Shown: in pieces, positions 16,848 to 27,200 of the stretch | Position numbering within the stretch: the first letter of the stretch is position 1 | How the letters are laid out: every line of letters begins with the position of its first letter | Source: Bog-532 sp963830385 | GTDB taxonomy: Bacteria > Actinomycetota > Actinomycetes > Streptosporangiales > Streptosporangiaceae | Length of the DNA stretch: 64,000 nucleotides | Assembly (NCBI GenBank): GCA_963830385.1 | Contig: CAWHMD010000003.1 | Coordinates: 84,775 to 148,774, forward strand | Reading direction: 5' to 3' | The notes under the pieces: model-generated | Databases searched by the model: none | Seen by the model: the letters and a program-made list of their open reading frames with translations, nothing else | What the model was told of the DNA's origin: nothing | Position numbers and translations under genes: made by a program

Positions 16848-18189
16848 TATCGGTCTCCGGCGTCACGGTCAGCGCGGCGAAGTCGACCTCGGTCGCCATC
16901 GCCTCCTCCAGCGCGCTCTCGGCCCCCCGGTCCAGCGCCTGCTTGGCCAGCGCCAGCGCCCGGGCCGGCTGGTCCCGCAGCCGGGCCGCGATCTCGGCCG
17001 CCGCCTGCTCGTGCTGGCCCGCCGCCGCGACCCGGTTCACCAGCCCCCAGTCGAGCGCGCGGGCGGCCCCGAACCGCTCGCCCAGCAGCAGCAGTTCCTT
17101 GGCCCGGACGGGGCCGACCAGCAGCGGCAGCAGCCGGGAGATCCCCCCGGTGACGCTCAGCCCGACCGACACCTCGGGGAACCCGAACTGGGCGTCCTCG
17201 GCCGCCACCACCAGGTCACAGCCGAGCGCGAACTCACAGCCGGCCCCCAGCGCGTACCCGTGCACGGCCGCGATGACCGGGCCCGGGAACCGCCGGATGG
17301 CCCGGGTCACCTCCTGGATCTGATCCACCCGCAGCCGGGTGGCCAGCACCGTCTCCGGCGGCAGCGGCTCCTTCAGGTCGTGCCCGGAGCAGAACGCCCG
17401 GCCCCGGCCGGCCAGCACCGCCACCCGGGCGCCGTCCTGCCCGGCCCGCGCGAACGCCGCGATCAGCCCGGCCACCAGCTCGGGGACGACCGCGTTGAGC
17501 CGGTGCGGCCGGTTCAGGCGGATCCACGCCACCGAGTCGGCCAGCTCGTAGTCGACGACCATGGTGACCTCCGTCGCGGCGACGTGGGGATGGCTGGGGC
17601 CCAGCTCCCAGCGGTACTCGTACACGGCCGCCAGGACGGCCGCCGTTGCAGGTAGGCCGGCGGCTGGGCCGCCCGCCGGGCCGGCCGCGGTTGGCGCCGC
17701 CATCAGCCGCATCGGGGTCCACTCGTCCCCGTGCGGATTGCCGTACCCGCGGATCGGCAGCAGGCGGCCGCCGTGCCGCTCGTAGAAGCTGATCCGGCGC
17801 CGCCGGATCGCCACCTCGTCCGCATCGGGGCCGGGCTCGTCCGGGTCCTCCACGTCCCACACCAGCAGCGAGTAGCCGTCGGTCCGCAGGCGGGCCATCA
17901 GCTGGTCCCACATGATCCCGCCGAGCCCCTGCCCGCGCAGGCCGGCGACCAGGTAGCGCAGGAACATCCAGCCGGTGCGGCCGAGCGGCCGGAGCATCAC
18001 GAAACCGCAGGGCTGTCCGTCCTGCAGCAGCGCCAGCGCGATCTCGCCGTCTTCCCGCCCGGTGGTCAGGGTGGCGAAGTCGGCCCGCAGCTGGGGCGCG
18101 AATCCGTCCTCGTAGATCCGGCGCACTTCACCGGCGCGGGCAGCGTCGAGCGCCTCGACCGGTTCGAGCGCGTAGGCCGCGGCATTCAT
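16837..18189 (-). CDS. GNAT acetyltransferase-enoyl-CoA hydratase/isomerase fusion
   Basis: A 450-residue two-domain protein. Residues 1 to about 175 are GNAT-like (LVAGLRGQGLGGIMWDQL as the acetyl-CoA loop, ISFYERHGG near its end). An Ala/Gly/Pro linker (about 163-185) follows, then a crotonase domain from about 210: SGHDLKEP (oxyanion segment 1), YALGAGCEFALGCDLV (oxyanion segment 2) and FGFPEVSVGL, whose Glu is the usual catalytic position. An in-frame ATG at residue 210 (genomic 17562) has a strong SD, so a free crotonase may also be made. Its stop overlaps the acyl-CoA ligase and its start overlaps the cobK stop (TGATG). It probably works on the CoA ester made by the ligase. Confidence 0.85.
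   Translation of the reverse strand: MNAAAYALEPVEALDAARAGEVRRIYEDGFAPQLRADFATLTTGREDGEIALALLQDGQPCGFVMLRPLGRTGWMFLRYLVAGLRGQGLGGIMWDQLMARLRTDGYSLLVWDVEDPDEPGPDADEVAIRRRRISFYERHGGRLLPIRGYGNPHGDEWTPMRLMAAPTAAGPAGGPAAGLPATAAVLAAVYEYRWELGPSHPHVAATEVTMVVDYELADSVAWIRLNRPHRLNAVVPELVAGLIAAFARAGQDGARVAVLAGRGRAFCSGHDLKEPLPPETVLATRLRVDQIQEVTRAIRRFPGPVIAAVHGYALGAGCEFALGCDLVVAAEDAQFGFPEVSVGLSVTGGISRLLPLLVGPVRAKELLLLGERFGAARALDWGLVNRVAAAGQHEQAAAEIAARLRDQPARALALAKQALDRGAESALEEAMATEVDFAALTVTPETDSER
17562..17572 (-). promoter_or_regulatory. Internal ribosome binding site inside the fusion gene
   Basis: On the minus strand GGAGGT (17572-17567) stands 4 nt before an in-frame ATG (17562-17560) that coincides with the start of the crotonase domain. 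It could initiate a separate 241-residue enoyl-CoA hydratase, or be a fossil of the unfused gene. Confidence 0.5.
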
Positions 18190-18941
18190 CAGGTGCTGAG
18201 TCCCTCCCTCAAACCGCAGTGGCCCAGCCAGGCTAGGGCCTCGGCGACGGTGGCCACGGCCGGGGCATCCGGAACGGCGGGCCGGTCCACCATCACCACC
18301 GGCAGGCCGAGCTGCCGGGCGGCGGCCAGCTTGGCCGAGGTCTGATCCCCGCCGCTGTCCTTGGTGACGACGACGTCGATGGCGTGCTCGCGCAGCAGCG
18401 CCAGCTCCCCGGGGACGGTGAACGGCCCGCGCGATTGCCGCAGCTGCGCCCGGGGCGGCAGCGGCGGCGCCGGCGCCTCCACCGAGCGGATGAGGTACCA
18501 GCGGCGCTCGTCGGCGGCGAACGCGGCCAGCCCGGTGCGCCCGACAGTGAGCAGCACCCGCTCACCCGGCAGGCTGGCGGCCGCGGCCGCCAGCGACGGC
18601 ACCCGCCGCCAGTCGTCGCCCGGCCCGGCCACCCAGCCGGGCCGCCGCAACCGCAGCAGCGGGACGCCCGCCTGGGCCGTGGCGGTGACCGCGGCGGCGG
18701 TGATGGCGGCCGCGAACGGGTGGGTGGCGTCGATGACGGCGCCGATGCGCTCGGCCACCAGCCAGCCGGCCAGCTCGCCGGGGCCGCCGAACCCGCCGAC
18801 CCGGGTGCGGCCGGCCGGGCGGGCCGGTTCGCGGGTGCGGCCGGCCAGCGAGGTGATCACCTCGACGGCCGGGTTGGCCGCCAGCCAGGCCAGCTGGCGC
18901 GCCTCACCGGTACCCCCCAGCACCAGCACACGCGTACTCAC
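18189..18941 (-). CDS. cobK: Cobalt-precorrin-6A/precorrin-6A reductase
   Basis: A 250-residue reductase of corrin-ring synthesis (CobK/CbiJ). The N-terminal VLVLGGTGEARQLA binds NADPH, IDATHPFAAAIT and the C-terminal VTKDSGGDQTSAKLAAARQL are the family's conserved blocks. It reduces precorrin-6A to precorrin-6B in the aerobic (or cobalt-precorrin in the anaerobic) cobalamin pathway. The frame stays open to 19877 but that part is antisense to cobF; GTG 18941 gives the right N-terminus. It lies 21 nt from divergent cobF and overlaps the downstream acyl-CoA operon by 1 nt, so it leads that operon, an unusual context. Confidence 0.9.
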   Translation of the reverse strand: MSTRVLVLGGTGEARQLAWLAANPAVEVITSLAGRTREPARPAGRTRVGGFGGPGELAGWLVAERIGAVIDATHPFAAAITAAAVTATAQAGVPLLRLRRPGWVAGPGDDWRRVPSLAAAAASLPGERVLLTVGRTGLAAFAADERRWYLIRSVEAPAPPLPPRAQLRQSRGPFTVPGELALLREHAIDVVVTKDSGGDQTSAKLAAARQLGLPVVMVDRPAVPDAPAVATVAEALAWLGHCGLREGLST

Positions 18942-18962
18942 CTGAGCATCGTAGGGTGCAGC

Positions 18963-19751
18963 ATGCGCAAGATCGCGGTCATCGGTATCGGAGCGGGAGA
19001 CCCCCGGCACGTCACGATGGAGGCGGTCGACGCCCTCAACCAGGCTGACGTTTTCTTCATCCTGGATAAAGGGCCGGACAAGCGGCAACTGGCCGATGTG
19101 CGGCAGGAGATCCTCGACCGCTACGTTCGCGACCACGCCTACCGCCTGGTCCACGCCCCGGACCCCGAGCGTGACCGGACCGCCGGCGGCGACGCCGAGG
19201 CCGCGGGCCGGTACGCCGAGGCGGTGGCCGACTGGCGCCGCCGCCGGGCCGCCGCCTACGAAGACCTGATCACCAGCGAGCTCGGCGACGGCGAAACCGG
19301 CGCCTTCCTGGTCTGGGGTGACCCGGCCCTGTTCGACAGCACGCTGCCGATCCTGGCCGGCCTGGCCGCCCGCGGCGTCCCCTTCGAGCTCGAGGTCATC
19401 CCCGGGATCAGCAGCGTCTCCGCGCTCGCGGCCCGGCACCGCGTCACCCTCAACCGGATCGGCTCGCCGGTGCAGATCACGACCGGGCGCCGCCTGGCGG
19501 CCGGCTGGCCGCCGGGGACTGACGACGTGGTGGTGATGCTGGACTCCCGCACCGCCTTCCAGCAGTTCGCCGGGGACGACGTCGACATCTTCTGGGGCGC
19601 CTACCTCGGCACCCCCGACGAAATCCTCATCTCCGGCCCGCTCGCGCAGGTCGCAGGCCGTATCGCCGCGACGCGCGCCGAGCAGCGGGAGCGCAAAGGC
19701 TGGCTCATGGACAGCTACCTGCTGCGCCGCTCGCCGGAAATCTCGCCCTGA
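18963..19751 (+). CDS. cobF: Precorrin-6A synthase (deacetylating)
   Basis: A 262-residue SAM-dependent tetrapyrrole methylase. IAVIGIGAGDPRHVTMEA at the N-terminus, FLVWGDPALFDST in the middle and VIPGISSVSALAA match CobF, which methylates C-1 of precorrin-5 with loss of the acetyl group in aerobic B12 synthesis. ATG 18963 starts 21 nt from divergent cobK, so both promoters must overlap the neighbouring coding regions or be very compact. No other cob gene is in the window. A 37-nt copy of an internal piece (19247-19283) reappears at 24053-24089 between the two NRPS genes. Confidence 0.92.
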   Translation: MRKIAVIGIGAGDPRHVTMEAVDALNQADVFFILDKGPDKRQLADVRQEILDRYVRDHAYRLVHAPDPERDRTAGGDAEAAGRYAEAVADWRRRRAAAYEDLITSELGDGETGAFLVWGDPALFDSTLPILAGLAARGVPFELEVIPGISSVSALAARHRVTLNRIGSPVQITTGRRLAAGWPPGTDDVVVMLDSRTAFQQFAGDDVDIFWGAYLGTPDEILISGPLAQVAGRIAATRAEQRERKGWLMDSYLLRRSPEISP

Positions 19752-19817
19752 CCGCGCAATCCCCCAGCCGTTTGCCCCCGTAGAACAAATTAGACTGAGG
19801 AAAACGACATAGCGGAA

Positions 19818-19850
19818 ATGCGCACCGCTGATTGCGGTGGCGCATGGGGG
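19818..19850 (+). promoter_or_regulatory. Leader hairpin abutting the NRPS1 ribosome binding site
   Basis: ATGCGCACCGC (19818-19828) pairs with GCGGT and GCGCAT (19834-19845, one bulged G), loop TGATT. The stem ends directly before GGGGG (19846-19850), the SD of the NRPS1 start at 19858. It may gate translation. Confidence 0.4.
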
Positions 19851-19857
19851 ATGCCCG

Positions 19858-22800
19858 ATGAGCGTGCAGGCGAGCAACGAGGCCGGGCTGCAGGAAGCAC
19901 AACTGTCGTATGAGCAGGAACAACTCTGGCTTTCACACCAGCTGAATCCAGCCGCTGCGCCGGACCTGGAATGCGCGATGGTGACTCTGCCCGGGAAGAA
20001 TCTGGATGCCGAGGCGCTCCGTCAGAGCCTGGGTGAATTTGTCCAGCGCCACGAAATCTGGCGGACCACATTCCGGCCCGGGGGGACCCAGGGGCCCGGC
20101 GGCCCCGTCCAGGTGGTGCAGCCGCGCGGGCACTTCGCCTGGTCGGTCCGTGACCTGAGCGGGCTGGCCCACGCCGAGGCGGAGGCCGGGGCCCGCCGGT
20201 ACGCCCAGGCGGCCGCGCAGTCGCCGTTCGACCTGGCCCGGGGACCGCTGGTGCGGGCGCTGCTGGTGCGGCTAAGCCCGGATGAGCACCGGCTGTACCT
20301 GACGGTGCACCGCATCGTCGCCGGCTGGGTCTCACTGGCGGAGCTGTTCGGGCCGGAACTGCGGGCCCTGTACGAGGCCAGGGTGCAGGGGCGTGAAACC
20401 CAGCTGCGGCCGGCCAGGCAGCAGTACGCGGACTACGCGCGCTGGCAGCGGAGCCGTCCCGGAGAGCGGACACGGCACCTGGAATTCTGGGCCGAGTACC
20501 TGGCCGGCGCGCCCACAGTGCTGGACCTCCCCGCCGATCACCGGCGGCCCGAGCAGCCGGGCACCAGGGCCGGTGTCCAGCCGTTCGCGCTGGGCGCCGA
20601 GCTGACCGCCGGGCTGCGGGAGCTGAGCAGGCGGCAGCAGGTACCGCTGCAAGCCACGCTGACGGCGGCCCTGGCGGCGCTGCTGCACCGCTACACCGGG
20701 CAGGAAGACCTGCTCATCGGGCAGGTCTGCTGAGGACGCGCCGCAACGACCGGGGCGCCCGGTCATGGGGTGCTTCCTCAACACCGTGGTGCACCGGGCC
20801 GACCTGACCGGGGACCCGACCGTCCGGGAGCTGCTGCGCCGGACCGACGCGGCCAGCCGGGAGGTGCGGCCGCACCAGGACGTGCCGTTCGACGCGGTGG
20901 TCAGGGAGCTGCGGCCCGAACGCACCCTCGGGCGCCCGCCGCTGGTCCAGGTGGCGCTGGCCGTCACCGCCCCGGCTCCCGCCGCCGGCGCGCCCTGGGA
21001 GCTGACCCGCGTGCCGCTGGAGGCCCCGGGGCCCAAGCTCGACCTGCTCGTCGAGGCCGAAGTTCGGGCCGACGGCCTGACCGGCCGGTTCGTCTACCAG
21101 CGGGGGCTGTTCGAGCCGGAGACGATCCGGCGGATGACCGGGCACTGGCGGCTGGTGCTCGAGGGGATGGTGGCCGCCCCGGACCGGTCCGTCAGCGACC
21201 TGGAGCTGCTCACCGAGCCGGAGCGGGCCCGGCTGCGGCAGTGGGGGACGGGCGGGCCGGTGCCGGCCGGGCCCGACGTCGGCGAGCTGATCGAGGCGCA
21301 GGCCGGCCAGCATCCGGACGCGCTCGCCGTCGTGTGCGAGGGCGAGCAGCTCAGCTACCGGGAGCTGCACACCCGCGCCAGCCAGCTGGCCCGCTATCTG
21401 CGCGGCCACGGCGTCGGCCCCGGCGTCGCGGTGGGGGTGTGCCTGGAGCGCTCGGCCGGGCAGGTGGTCGCGCTGCTGGCCGTCCTCCGGGCGGGCGGGG
21501 TGTACGTGCCGGTCGACCCGCAGACTCCGGCCGAGCGGGTCCGGTACGTGGTACGCGACACCGGCATGCCGTTGCTGCTGACCCAGCGGCACCTGCAGAA
21601 GCGGCTGGCCGGATCGGGGACGCGGGTGCTGGGCGTGGACGGCGGCGCGGCCTTCATCCCCCAGCCGCGCCAGCAGCAGGTGGTCGGGGCCGACTGGGCC
21701 AGCCAGCCGGCCTACATCATCTACACCTCGGGCTCAACCGGGCAGCCCAAGGGGGTCGTGGTCGAGCGGGGCGCCTTGTCGGCGCACTGCCGGGCGATGA
21801 TCGATGTCTACGGCCTGACCCCGCAGGACCGGGTCCTGCAGTTCAGCCAGTACAGCTTCGACGCTTCGCTGGAGCAGATCCTGCCCGCGCTGGCGGCCGG
21901 CGCCCGGCTGGTCGTGCGGGGCGAGGAGCTCTGGTCACCGCGTCAGCTGCTCCGGGAAGTGCAGCATCACCAGGTGACCGTGCTGAACCTGCCGTCCGCC
22001 TACTGGCAGCAGGTGGTGCGGGAATGGGCTCAGGTCCGCAGCCCGCGGGCCGGGACGCCGGGCGCGCTCGCCGGGACACGGCTGCGCCTGGTCATCGCGG
22101 GCGGGGAGCGGCTGGGCCGCGCGGGCGTGCGGCAGTGGTCCCAGCTGGGGGCGCAACCGGGGCCGGCCGGGACCCGGCTGCTGAACGCCTACGGCCCGAC
22201 CGAGACCACGATCACCGCGACCCTGGCCGAGATCCAGCCAGACGACGAGTGGATCACGATCGGCCGCCCGCTGCCCGGCCGGACCGCCCACATCCTGGAC
22301 CGTAAGGGCCGCCCGGTCCCAGCCGGCGTGGTCGGCGAGCTGTACCTGGGCGGGGACCTGCTGGCCCGCGGCTACCTGAACCAGCCGGAGCTGACCAGCG
22401 AGCGCTTCGGACCGGATTCGTTCGCGGCCGATCCGGGCGCGCGGCTGTACCGGACCGGGGACCGGGGACGTTATCTGGCCGACGGCCGCATCGACTACGT
22501 CGGGCGGGAGGACCAGCAGGTCAAGATCCGCGGTTACCGGATCGAGCTCGGCGAGGTGGAGGCGGCGCTGGCCCAGCACCCGGACGTGGCGCAGGCGGTG
22601 GTGGTGGCCCGCCCGGCCGGCCGGGGTTCGGAGCTGGCCGCGTTCGTCGTCGCCGAGGCTGGGACCCGGCTGGACCAGGCCGGGCTGGCCGGGCTGCGCC
22701 GGTTCCTGCGCGAGCAGCTGCCCGCCTACATGGTGCCGCCGGTCATCGAGCCGCTGGCGGATCTGCCGCGGCTGGCCAACGGCAAGCCGGACCGGCGGCG

Positions 22801-24013
22801 CCTGCAGCAGCGCTCCCGCGGATCGGCCCGGCCCGGCGAGAGCTACGTCGCGCCCCGGCTGCCGGTCCACGAGCAGCTGGCCGGGCTGTGGGAGGAACTG
22901 CTGGAGGTCAGGCCGATCGGCATCAGCGACAACTTCTTCGACCTGGGCGGCCACTCGCTGCTGGCGGCCCAGCTGGTCGACCGCATCGAGCAGCGCTACG
23001 GGAAGAAGCTGGCCCTGTCGGAGCTGTTCGCGGGGCCCACGATCGAGCAGCTGGCGGCCCGGCTGGAAGACCTCGCCGAGGCCGCCCGGCCGGCCAAGGC
23101 CACCGAGGCCACCGAGGCCGCCGGGGACCCCGGAGAAGACCGGGCCAGCCGGGTGGTGCTGCGGCCGGTCCAGGAGTCCGGTACCCGGACGCCGTTCTTC
23201 TTCCTGCACGGGGACTGGACCGGCGGCGCGTTCTACTGCTTCGCGCTGGCCCGGGCCGCCGGCCCCGACCAGCCGTTCTACGTGCTCGAACCGTACGTGT
23301 TCAGCGACACCGAGCCGGTGCCTTCGATGGAGGCGGTGGCGGCCGCGCACCTGCGGGCCCTGCGGTCCGTGCAGCCGCACGGGCCCTACCGGCTGGGCGG
23401 ATTCTGCAACGGCGGGCTGCTGGCGTACGAGATGGCCCGGCAGCTGGAACGCGAGGGCGAGCAGATCGAGTTCCTCGGGCTGGTCAACCCGTCCTCCCCG
23501 CTGCAGCGCGGTTCGCGGCAGCGGCTGGCCGACCGGGTCTACCAGCTCCTGCATGTGCCGGACTCGGCCCAGCTGACCGTCTACCTGCGCGGGCGGCACG
23601 CGTTGCGGCACGTCTACCGGAAGGTGCGGCCGGCCGGGGAGCGGGTGGAAGACTTCGGCAAGCTGCTGGTGATCGAGCCGCGGCTGGCGGCGGCGTTCCC
23701 GGCCGCGGAAGCGTTGTACCGGGACTACGTCGGCGTGTTCAACTGGCTGGCCGGACGGTACCGGACCGGCCACTACGCCGGGCCGATGACGTTCTACTGG
23801 GCCCGGGAGATCCTGGCCGAGGCCCGGTCCTGGTGGCCGCTGATCAGGCTCAACCCGCCCGCCGGGCGCGAGCAGCGCACGATCGAGGGCGCGCTGATGT
23901 CCAGCGTCACCGAGCACGTCGAGGGCCTGGCCGGCCAGCTGCGCGACGACCTTGACCAGGCCCGGCTGCCCAGCTCACAGGCCACGAGCCTGCCCTCCCC
24001 GGCATCGGCGTAA
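19858..24013 (+). CDS. NRPS 1, single module C-A-PCP-TE, frameshifted
   Basis: About 1384 residues if one base is discounted. Order: condensation-like (about 15-430), adenylation (about 480-880; YIIYTSGSTGQPKG, AYGPTETT, YRTGDRGRY, ANGKPDRRR), carrier (DLGGHSLLAA, Ser codon 22954-22956) and thioesterase (FFFLHGDWTGG; GGFCNGG with Cys codon 23404-23406). The condensation HHxxxDG site reads HRIVAGW (from residue 151): the catalytic second His is Arg and the Asp is Gly, so it is probably inactive. The frame breaks at about 20728: the first part ends at TGA 20731 and the rest continues in the +1 frame (AEDAPQRPG then MGCFLNTVV), as expected from one extra base. By-eye specificity residues: D A E N V A A I T K. 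Tandem paralogue of NRPS2. Substrate and product unknown. Confidence 0.85.
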
Positions 24014-24052
24014 AGATCGCTGCAAAAAACCCGGCCGCGGGGGCATCCGTCC

Positions 24053-24089
24053 GGCCGCCGGCTACGAATACCTGATCGTCAGCGAGCTC
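24053..24089 (+). pseudogene. cobF relic between the NRPS copies
   Basis: These 37 nt match cobF 19247-19283 at 33 positions by eye (shared blocks ACCTGATC and CAGCGAGCTC). The rest of the 194-nt NRPS1-NRPS2 intergenic region (24014-24207, AT-richer from 24090) shows no gene. It implies that the duplicated unit once included cobF. Confidence 0.6.
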
Positions 24090-24249
24090 TCCCAAACGAG
24101 TCAGGATTAAAAAACGTAACCGTGGCAACGCGATCCGCTCACCATGCGTCACACATATACCGAGAAAATGAGGAAATAAGCACTTCTAGACTTTCGATTA
24201 ACGGCCGATGACGAGCCGTGACACTCCTGGGGGGGAGAGCCAAGAGAGC

Positions 24250-27200
24250 ATGCCGACGACCAATGCAGCCGGACGGCAGGAAGTTCCGCTGTCGTATGAG
24301 CAGGAACAACTATGGTTTTCGCACCGTCTGATGCCGGATGCGACCCTGGATCACGAATGTGTGGTGGTGACCTTCCCGGCGGGGGACCTGGACGCCGGCG
24401 CCGTCCGGCAGAGCCTGGACGCGTTCATCGACCGCCACGAGATCTGGCGGACCACGTTTCCCCGGGCCGATCACGGGGCCGGCGGCCCCGTGCAGGTGAT
24501 CCAGCCGCAAGCCCAGTTCACCTGGTCCGTGCTCGACCTGACCGACCGGCCCAGCGCCGAGGCTCAGGCTGAGGCCCTGCGGCACGCCCGGGCGGCGGCG
24601 CAGCAGCCCTTCGATCTGACCGAGGGACCGCTGGTGCGGGCCCTGCTGGTGCGGTTCGACCCCGGCGAGCACCGGCTTTTCCTGACGCTGCACCGCATCA
24701 TCTCCGACTGGGCCTCGCTCACCGAGGTCTTCCTGCCGGAGCTGCAGGCTGTGTACGAGGCCACCGTGCAACGGCAGGCGGCCGACCTGCCCAAGGTGGA
24801 GCACCAGTACGCGGACTACGCGCACTGGCAGCGGAGCCGCCCCGGCGCCGAACGGACCGAGCACCTGCGGTTCTGGCAGGAGTACCTGGCCGGCGCCCCC
24901 GCGGCGCTGGAGCTGCCCGCCGATCACCGGCGGCCGGAGCAGCCGGACTCCCGCGGCGGAGTACAGCCGTTCACGCTGAGCGCGCGGCTGACGGCCGGGC
25001 TGCAGGAGCTGAGCAGCCAGGCCGGGCTGCCGCTGCAGGCGACGCTGACGGCCGCCCTGGCGGCCTTGCTGCACCGCTACACCGGGCAGGAAGACCTGCT
25101 CATCGGGACGGTACCGGAGCGCGAGCCCGGGTCGCCGGCCCGGCCGCTGGTGGGGTGCTTTCCCAACACCGTGGTGCACCGGGCCGACCTGGCCGGCCAG
25201 CCCACCGTACGGGAGCTGCTGCGCCGGACCCGGGCGGCCAGCCACGAGGTGCTGCCGCACCAGGACGTGCCGTTCGACGCGGTGGTCGGGGAACTGCGGC
25301 CCGAGCACACTCCCGGCCGCCCGCCGCTGGTCCAGGTGGCCATCGCGGCCGCTGGCGCCACCGCGCCCACCGTGCCGGCGTCCCGCGCGACCTGGGAGCT
25401 GACGCGGGTGGGGCTGGACGCCCCGGCGCCCAAGTTCGACCTGCTGGTCGAGGTGGAGGAGCGGCCGGAGGGTCTGGCCGGCCGGTTCGTCTACCAGCGG
25501 GGGCTGTTCGAGCCGGAGACGATCCGGCGGATGACCGGGCACTGGCGCAGGCTGCTGGCGGGGATGGTGGCCCAGCCGGACCAGCCGGTCACCGAGCTGG
25601 ACCTGCTCACCGAGCCGGAGCGCGCCCAGCTGCTGGAACAGTGGAGCTCAGGCGGCCCGGCCCCGGCCGGAGCCGACGTGGCCGAGCTGATCGAGACGCA
25701 GGCCCGCCAGCGCCCCAACGCGATCGCGGTGGTGTGTGAAGCCGAGCAGCTGAGCTACCGCCAGCTGCACGGGCAGGCCAGCCAGCTCGCCCGCTACCTG
25801 CGCGAAAGCGGCGTCGGCGCGGGTGTGCCGGTGGGGGTGTGCCTGGAGCGTTCGGTCGACCAGGTGGTCGCGCTGCTGGCCATCTTCCAGGCAGGCGGGG
25901 TGTACGTGCCGGTCGACCCGGCCGCCCCGGCCGAGCGGATCCGCTACGTGGCCGCCGACACCGGCATGCCGCTCATGCTGACCCAGACCCGGATCCGGGC
26001 GCTGGTGGAGGGATGCGGCACCAAGGTGGTGTGCCTGGGCGACGCCCAGCCGAGGCCGGACCAGCCGGGCCAGCCGGCGCCGGCCGTGCGGGACGACCAG
26101 GCGGCCTACATCATCTACACCTCGGGCTCGACCGGGCAGCCCAAGGGCGTCGTGGTCGAGCGCGGGGCGCTGTCCGGGCACTGCCGGACGATCATCAAGG
26201 TCTGGGGCCTGGGGCCGGACGACCGGGTGACCAACTTCAGCCAGTACAGCTTCGACGCCTCGCTCGAGCAGATCCTGCCCGTGCTGACGGCCGGCGGCCG
26301 GCTGGTCATGCGGGGCGAGGGGATCTGGTCGCCGCGCCAGCTGCTCAACCAGCTGCAGAGCGAGCAGGTGACGGTGATGATCCTGCCCGCCGCTTACTGG
26401 CAGCAGGCGGTGCGGGAGTGGGCCCAGACCCCGGGCCTGCTGGCCAGCACCCGGCTGCGCCTGGTGGTTTCCGGCGGTGAGCAGCTGAGCCGCCTGTCCC
26501 TGCAGCAGTGGCCCCGGCTGGGCCTGCCGAAGACCCGGCTGCTGAACGTCTACGGCCCGACCGAGACCACGATCACCGCGACGATGGCCGAGATCGGGCC
26601 GGACGACGAGTGGATCACGATCGGCCGCCCGCTGCCCGGGCGGAAGACCTACATCCTGGACCGCCGGGGCCAGCCGGTCCCGGCCGGCGTGGTCGGTGAG
26701 CTGTACGTGGGCGGCAACCTGCTGGCGCGCGAGTACCTCAACCGCCCGGAGCTGACCAGCGAGCGCTTCGTCCCCGATCCGTTCGCGGCCGATCCGGCCG
26801 CGCGCCTCTACCGGACCGGGGACCGGGCACGCTACCTGACCGACGGCCGGATCGAGTACACCGGCCGGGAGGACCAGCAGGTCAAGATCCGCGGCTACCG
26901 GATCGAGCTCGGTGAGGTGGAGACCGCGCTGGCCCAGCACCCGGACATCGCCGAGGCGGCGGTGGTGGCGCGGGCGGCTCCCAGCGGGCCGGAGCTGGCC
27001 GGGTTCGTGGTGCTACGGGACGGGATCCAGCTGGACCCGGCCAGGCAGGCCGACCTGCGCCGGTTCCTGCGCGAGCGGCTGCCCGCCTACATGGTGCCGC
27101 CGGCCATCGAGGCGCTGGCGGAGATGCCGTGGCTGGCCTCGGGCAAGCCGGACCGGCGCCGCCTGATGGCCATACCGCGCAAGCAGGCCCGGTCGGACGA

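Noticed and set aside
18942..19877. N-terminal extension of the cobK frame
   Set aside because: It is antisense to cobF and ends exactly where CobK homology begins; GTG 18941 is the natural start.
21935..23917. 660-codon minus-strand ORF opposite NRPS1
   Set aside because: It is the antisense frame of a conserved NRPS and has biased, repetitive Gly/Gln/Pro/Arg composition; no family motif.
24208..24249. Upstream ATG of NRPS2
   Set aside because: No SD, overlaps a hairpin, and the added 14 residues have no counterpart in NRPS1; kept only as an alternative.
24310..25542. Long minus-strand ORFs opposite NRPS2 (also 25648-26940, 27013-28302)
   Set aside because: Antisense shadows of NRPS2 caused by GC-rich third positions; composition identical in style to the NRPS1 shadows.
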